The position numbers and the translations under genes were made by a program. 64,000 nucleotides of DNA. Source: Eubacteriales bacterium (GTDB lineage Bacteria; Bacillota; Clostridia; Christensenellales; CAG-138). The DNA is taken from contig JAJFTI010000015.1 of assembly GCA_021373115.1 (NCBI GenBank), forward strand, positions 1-64,000, in the 5' to 3' direction. The notes under the pieces are model-generated. The model ran no database searches. It was not told the DNA's origin and saw nothing but the letters and a program-made list of their open reading frames with translations. Every line of letters begins with the position of its first letter. Within the stretch, counting starts at the first letter, position 1. Shown piece after piece: positions 59,938 to 64,000 of the stretch.

Positions 59938-61050
59938 ATGCGTTTGACAGTGAAACAATGCGAACAGAATTTGCGCTGGACGGGGCGGACGCTCTGCGAC
60001 GCGGCGCGCGGCGCGGTATTCTTCAACTGGTCCTGCTCGGGCTTTACCGTTCGGTTTCGCGGTACCCGGCTGGCGATGGACGCGATTGCGTTTGCGGAAC
60101 GGTACCCGGGCGAAGCGGACAGCCTGCCGCACCTTGCGGTCTTTGCGGATGCGGAATCAAACGCGTACCGCAGGCTATCCCTGCCCGAAGGCGAGAGCAC
60201 GACGATTTTGTTTGAAGGCGAGTCCACGCAGGAACATACGCTTCGCGTTGTTCGGCTCTCCGAAGGGTCCAAGGGCCGGGCGGGACTGCTCGCGCTCCGC
60301 ATCGACGGCGAGCTGCTTGCTCCGCCGCCGGAGCCAACCGGCAGGAAGATTGAGTTCGTCGGGGATTCCATCACCTGCGGCTTTGGCAACGAAATGCCGC
60401 CGGAAGCGGCGCAGTTTTTATCCCGGCAGGAAAACGGGCTGTTGTCTTACGCCGCGATTGCTTCGGATTTGCTCGGCGCGGCGTTCCAGTGCGTCTGCGT
60501 TTCCGGTATTCCGCTCTGCTGGGCGCGGGACGAACACTACCGCATCGTTCTGCCCTGGGCGCCGGAGTTTGAAACGTCCGCCCGCACGATGGAAGGGTAT
60601 TATGAATATGCCGACCGTTTTGAGGAGGAGGCGGAGGGAAAGAAGGAAGGCTTTACGCGCTGGGACTTCTCCCGCTTTGTGCCGGATGCGGTGGTGATCA
60701 ATCTGGGAACCAACGATGCGTTCCGCATATGCGTTTCAGGCAACGACCCGGCGGAGACGGCGCATTTTCAGCAGCGGTACGCCGCGTTTCTGGAACAGGT
60801 TCGCAGGCTGAACGGCAAGAAACCCTGGATTGTCTGCACGCTCGGCTCCATGGACTATTTTCTTTACGATAATATTGAAAAAGCGGCTGCGCTGTACCGC
60901 GAAACATCCGGAGACGAGCGCGTCGCCTGCTTTAAATTTGGCGCGATCGATCCCTGGGGTGAAGGCATGGGCGGGCTTGGGCATCCGAACGTGAAAACAC
61001 AAGAGCGGATGGGCAGAGAGCTTGCCGTGTTCCTAAAGAACCGGATATAG
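59938..61050 (+). CDS. SGNH/GDSL esterase, CE2-like carbohydrate esterase
   Basis: 370 residues from the ATG at 59938 (GGAG 6 bp upstream); the ATG at 59926 is an alternative. An N-terminal beta-sandwich of about 130 residues precedes the SGNH domain: FVGDSITCGFG (catalytic Ser), Gly in a CVSGIP block, INLGTNDAF (Asn) and GGLGHPN (catalytic His). The two-domain layout is that of CE2 deacetylases. No signal peptide. It fits deacetylation of an imported oligosaccharide, with the other esterase acting at a different position. Confidence 0.88.
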   Translation: MRLTVKQCEQNLRWTGRTLCDAARGAVFFNWSCSGFTVRFRGTRLAMDAIAFAERYPGEADSLPHLAVFADAESNAYRRLSLPEGESTTILFEGESTQEHTLRVVRLSEGSKGRAGLLALRIDGELLAPPPEPTGRKIEFVGDSITCGFGNEMPPEAAQFLSRQENGLLSYAAIASDLLGAAFQCVCVSGIPLCWARDEHYRIVLPWAPEFETSARTMEGYYEYADRFEEEAEGKKEGFTRWDFSRFVPDAVVINLGTNDAFRICVSGNDPAETAHFQQRYAAFLEQVRRLNGKKPWIVCTLGSMDYFLYDNIEKAAALYRETSGDERVACFKFGAIDPWGEGMGGLGHPNVKTQERMGRELAVFLKNRI

Positions 61051-61061
61051 GAGATATCAGT

Positions 61062-61997
61062 ATGCCGGATGTATCGATGCTGGCGAAAAACTGGACGGCG
61101 CCTGCGCTTCCGGCGGAGATTCCGCACGGGGATATGCCGGGCGATAAGGTTTCCATCCACGAAGGGCATCTTCAAAAAGCCGCCGTGATTTTCCCAAGGC
61201 TACTGAGCCTGCTTTCCGAAACGCTGGCAAAAAACCCGGCGCGGCGCGCGGTCGTCTCCGTCTGCGGCGGCTCGGGCGTTGGGAAAAGCGAGATCGCTTC
61301 GCTGCTGTCGTTTTATCTGAACGATCTTGGCATAGGCGCGTATACGCTCTCCGGCGACAACTACCCGCACCGGATTCCGCTGCTGAACGATGCGGAGCGG
61401 CTCCGGGTATTTCGCGTCGCCGGGTTACGCGGGCTTCTTGCGGCAGGAGAATACGATGCGGACCGTGCGGCGGTGCTGAGCGCTTTCATGCGGGCCGGAA
61501 CGGAATCCGATCCGCGGGAGTCGGCGGCGCGCCCGTGGCTTTTAGCGTATCAGCAGGCGGGAAGGGCAGGACTGCGGGATTATCTGGGGACGCAAAACGA
61601 GATTGATTTTACAGAACTCTCCGAAATCCTTGCGCAGTTCAAGGGCGGCGCGGAAGAGCTGTTTTTCAAGCGCATGGGGCGCGAGGAAGACGCGCTCTGG
61701 TATGACCGCGTAAACTTGCGGAATACAGCGGTGCTCGTTGTTGAATGGACGCACGGGAACAACGACCTGCTCTCCGGCGTGGATATTCCGGTCTTTCTGC
61801 ACAGCACGCCGCAGGAAACGCTGGAGCACCGCCGTTTGCGCGCGCGGGACGGCGCGCCGGACAGTCCGTTTACCGCCATGGTGCTGGAGATTGAGCAGCA
61901 ATTGCTGCAGTCCCAGGCGCATAAGGCAAGAATTATCGTCTCGAAACGCGGCGAACTGCTCACCTGGGAACAATACCGGCTGATGCAGGCGGAGTAA
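61062..61997 (+). CDS. P-loop kinase (uridine-kinase/APS-kinase-like)
   Basis: 311 residues. A Walker A loop VCGGSGVGKSEIAS (Gly69-Ser76) with a Walker B-like LVVEWTHGNND and a late HRRLRARD Arg-rich lid. The YTLSGDNYPHRIP segment after the P-loop resembles the nucleoside/sugar kinase substrate loop. Six bp upstream of the GH13_18 gene, so the pair is coupled; a role in phosphorylating the sugar released by phosphorolysis is a reasonable inference. Confidence 0.75.
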   Translation: MPDVSMLAKNWTAPALPAEIPHGDMPGDKVSIHEGHLQKAAVIFPRLLSLLSETLAKNPARRAVVSVCGGSGVGKSEIASLLSFYLNDLGIGAYTLSGDNYPHRIPLLNDAERLRVFRVAGLRGLLAAGEYDADRAAVLSAFMRAGTESDPRESAARPWLLAYQQAGRAGLRDYLGTQNEIDFTELSEILAQFKGGAEELFFKRMGREEDALWYDRVNLRNTAVLVVEWTHGNNDLLSGVDIPVFLHSTPQETLEHRRLRARDGAPDSPFTAMVLEIEQQLLQSQAHKARIIVSKRGELLTWEQYRLMQAE

Positions 61998-62002
61998 AAA
62001 AT

Positions 62003-63724
62003 ATGCGGGAGAAAATTTTGCGGAATGCCCCGCCCGGCGGAGTAATGCTGAACCTCTACCCGGACAGCCTGGGCGAAAACCTGAGTGGTACGGCGGCGTT
62101 TCTCGCGCGAGACGAAGTACGCGGCGCCTTTTCCGCACTCTATCTGCTGCCAAGCGTGTTTCATAGCGATCTGGACCGGGGATTTTCCGTTATCGATTAC
62201 GAAATCGAGGAATCGCTCGCTTCCCGCGCCGATCTCGACGCAATTCGCGAGAGCGGCGTTTCACTCAAGCTCGATTTTGTGCTCAACCATGCGTCGGCGC
62301 GATCCTCGCAATTTCTGGATTTGGTTCGAAACGGGGATGCATCCGAATACCGCGACTTTTTTATCGACTGGAACGCGTTCTGGCAGGGAAAGGGCGAACA
62401 GACGGCGGAGGGATATCTCCAGCCGGATCCTTCGCTGATTCGGGACATGTTTTTCCGAAAGCAGGGGCTGCCGATCCTCATGGTGCGGTTTCCGGATGGC
62501 AGCGAGCGCCCATACTGGAACACATTTTATCAGGAGATCCGTTACCCGCGTTTCTCCGCGCGGGAATGGGCCCGATTGCTGCGCCTGACGCAGGCCGAGG
62601 CAACCACCCTGGCGGCGCGGGTGAATGCGGCGCTGGACACGGGCAAAAAACCAGCCGGGATGGATTGGCCGGAAGGAACGGCGCAAACGGCGATTGCCGC
62701 GCTGGAATCCCGCCGGAGCTATCTCGGGCAGATGGATTTAAATGTGAACTCGCCGCGCGTTTGGGCGTTTTACGAAAACACGCTGAAGAAACTCGCTTCC
62801 TATGGCGCAAAGACCGTCCGGCTGGACGCGTTTGCCTATGCGTCCAAAATTGCGGGCAGGCGCAACTTTTTCAATGAACCGGAAACCTGGCAGATGCTGG
62901 AGCGCCTGCAGGTACTGGCGGCGGAATACGGGCTTGCGCTCCTGCCGGAAATTCACGCGACCTACGCGGAACAAACCTACGCAAAGATCGCCGGACAAGG
63001 CTATTTGACCTACGATTTTTTCCTGCCGGGGTTGCTGCTGGACGCGCTGGAGACCGGTTCCGCCTCGCTCCTTCGCTGCTGGGCGGAGGAACTCGCGAAG
63101 AACAAATTCCGCGTGATCAATATGCTCGGATGCCACGACGGAATCCCGCTGCTGGATTTACGGGGACTGGTGCCGGAAGAACGGATCGAATCGCTCATTC
63201 AGACCGTAGTTGCCCGCGGCGGATACGTGAAGAACCTCTACGGGCAGAAAAACGCGTATTATCAGGTGAACGCCACGTATTTTTCCGCATTGGGCGAGAG
63301 CGATAGAAAGCTCCTGCTCTGCCGCGCGCTGCAGCTCTTTATGCCCGGAATTCCGCAGGTGTGGTATCTCGACCTGTTTGCGGGAACAAACGATCACGAG
63401 GCGGTAAGGCAGGCGGGCGCGGGCGGGCACAAGGAGATCAACCGCACGAATCTCACCCGCGAACGGGTGGAAAACGGTCTGAAACGCGCAATCGTGCAAA
63501 AGCAGCTGGAATTGCTCCGTTTTCGGAATTCCTTTCCCGCGTTCGGGTTCGAAGCAACGCTGAAGCTGGCGCAGCCGGAAGAATGCCGGCTGGAATTCGT
63601 CTGGCAAAAGGACGGTTACGCAGCCCGTCTGAACGCGGATCTGGAGGAGATCTCGTTTTCCATTCGCGGGACCGGCCCGGCCGGTGAAGCATTGTTCTGC
63701 GCGGATATGGAAGGCCTTGCGTAA
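62003..63724 (+). CDS. GH13_18 sucrose-phosphorylase-like enzyme
   Basis: 573 residues. The (beta/alpha)8 barrel shows LDFVLNHASARSSQF (region I), VRLDAFAYASK with nucleophile Asp275, LLPEIHATY with acid/base Glu316 and INMLGCHDGIPLLDLRG with His378-Asp379. The short GCHDGIPLLDLRG region and lack of an N-terminal domain or signal are typical of subfamily 18 (sucrose, sucrose-6-phosphate, glucosylglycerate or glucosylglycerol phosphorylases). It splits an alpha-glucoside with phosphate to give glucose-1-phosphate in the cytoplasm. The true aglycone is open. Confidence 0.9.
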   Translation: MREKILRNAPPGGVMLNLYPDSLGENLSGTAAFLARDEVRGAFSALYLLPSVFHSDLDRGFSVIDYEIEESLASRADLDAIRESGVSLKLDFVLNHASARSSQFLDLVRNGDASEYRDFFIDWNAFWQGKGEQTAEGYLQPDPSLIRDMFFRKQGLPILMVRFPDGSERPYWNTFYQEIRYPRFSAREWARLLRLTQAEATTLAARVNAALDTGKKPAGMDWPEGTAQTAIAALESRRSYLGQMDLNVNSPRVWAFYENTLKKLASYGAKTVRLDAFAYASKIAGRRNFFNEPETWQMLERLQVLAAEYGLALLPEIHATYAEQTYAKIAGQGYLTYDFFLPGLLLDALETGSASLLRCWAEELAKNKFRVINMLGCHDGIPLLDLRGLVPEERIESLIQTVVARGGYVKNLYGQKNAYYQVNATYFSALGESDRKLLLCRALQLFMPGIPQVWYLDLFAGTNDHEAVRQAGAGGHKEINRTNLTRERVENGLKRAIVQKQLELLRFRNSFPAFGFEATLKLAQPEECRLEFVWQKDGYAARLNADLEEISFSIRGTGPAGEALFCADMEGLA

Positions 63725-63752
63725 AGCATTGGCTTACCGGCGTACTTGCCGG

Positions 63753-63775
63753 ACCAATCGACCCCGATTGGTTTT
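63753..63775 (+). terminator. Intrinsic terminator after the phosphorylase gene
   Basis: ACCAATCG (63753-63760) / CGATTGGT (63765-63772), 4-nt loop, then TTTTC. Short but complete. Confidence 0.7.
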
Positions 63776-63807
63776 CAATGAAAAGGAACATGTTTTCACA
63801 GCAGGAT

Positions 63808-63838
63808 AAACGATGCGCTCAGCGGATCGTTTTTTTTA
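63808..63838 (+). terminator. Second intrinsic terminator
   Basis: AAACGAT (63808-63814) / ATCGTTT (63826-63832) with an inner CGC/GCG pair and a T8 run. With the preceding hairpin it makes a double terminator. From 63840 to the end, no gene is certain; a GTG at 63973 could open a gene running off the edge (VDREYLALR) but has a poor ribosome site. Confidence 0.75.
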
Positions 63839-64000
63839 TAGAATCGTGCCGATGTGAGCAGGCGCGCCTGGATGAACGACGGCGGTTTATCATTTTCAAT
63901 TCTGTTTGTTCCAAATTATACTGCGTTGCGACAAAGCGCTTGTGCGCGCGGTGCGCGAGCGGTAGCATAAGAGTGGACAGAGAATATCTGGCGCTGCGTT

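Noticed and set aside
1..64000. CRISPR array, prophage, insertion sequence, tRNA or rRNA
   Set aside because: No regularly spaced repeats, integrase, transposase or RNA-gene signature was seen while reading the window; a tRNA search by program was not possible here.

Overview
The window reads as a chromosomal segment of a fairly GC-rich member of the Bacillota, most likely an uncultured gut- or rumen-type clostridium. The reasons are the family content (YesM/YesN two-component pair with LplB/YtcP-type ABC permeases and a DUF624 protein, heterodimeric ABC exporter under a MarR regulator, a speA-speE-carboxyspermidine-aguAB polyamine cluster, SorC- and HutC-type sugar regulators), strong AGGAGG-like ribosome binding sites, and tightly packed operons with ATGA overlaps. 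No rRNA, tRNA, CRISPR array, prophage or insertion sequence was seen. All taxonomic statements are inference.

Layout. 1-7.3 kb: tail of a Gfo/Idh/MocA dehydrogenase, a marR regulator with a heterodimeric multidrug-type ABC exporter, an MFS permease and a divergent M24 (creatinase/aminopeptidase-fold) protein. 7.3-14.6 kb: a polyamine operon (speA, speE, carboxyspermidine dehydrogenase, carboxyspermidine decarboxylase, aguA, aguB) behind a 380-nt structured leader that ends in an intrinsic terminator. 14.7-29.4 kb: a large catabolic locus for an unidentified sugar or sugar acid (BtpA/SgcQ protein, two tandem GntR/HutC regulators, three xylose-isomerase-like TIM barrels, a NagB-like protein that lacks key catalytic residues, two PfkB kinases, a DapA/NanA-like aldolase, an NhaC-family transporter, an FGGY kinase, a HAD phosphatase and a DUF4432 mutarotase-like protein). 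29.4-38.6 kb: the most unusual part, a GT-C type membrane protein facing a four-gene minus-strand operon that encodes a TIM barrel, a 1223-residue GlnD-like nucleotidyltransferase/radical SAM/GT4 glycosyltransferase fusion, a second SPASM-type radical SAM enzyme and a Gfo/Idh/MocA oxidoreductase.

38.8-47.1 kb: a frameshifted response-regulator remnant, then a minus-strand mannose-family PTS operon with a SorC regulator, IIA, IIB, a fused IIC-IID protein, an alcohol dehydrogenase, a class II aldolase, and its own HPr and Enzyme I. 47.2-49.7 kb: an M20 peptidase and a class C beta-lactamase-fold serine hydrolase. 49.7-63.7 kb: a carbohydrate uptake and processing region (DUF624, YesM kinase, YesN regulator, solute-binding lipoprotein, two permeases, Nif3-like protein, alpha/beta esterase, DUF3237, CE2-like SGNH esterase, P-loop kinase, GH13_18 sugar phosphorylase). 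The last genes suggest import of an acylated glycoside that is de-esterified and then phosphorolysed in the cytoplasm.

Best candidates for something undescribed: the nucleotidyltransferase-radical SAM-glycosyltransferase fusion operon, the unknown sugar pathway with altered NagB- and DapA-like enzymes, and the structured leader of the polyamine operon.
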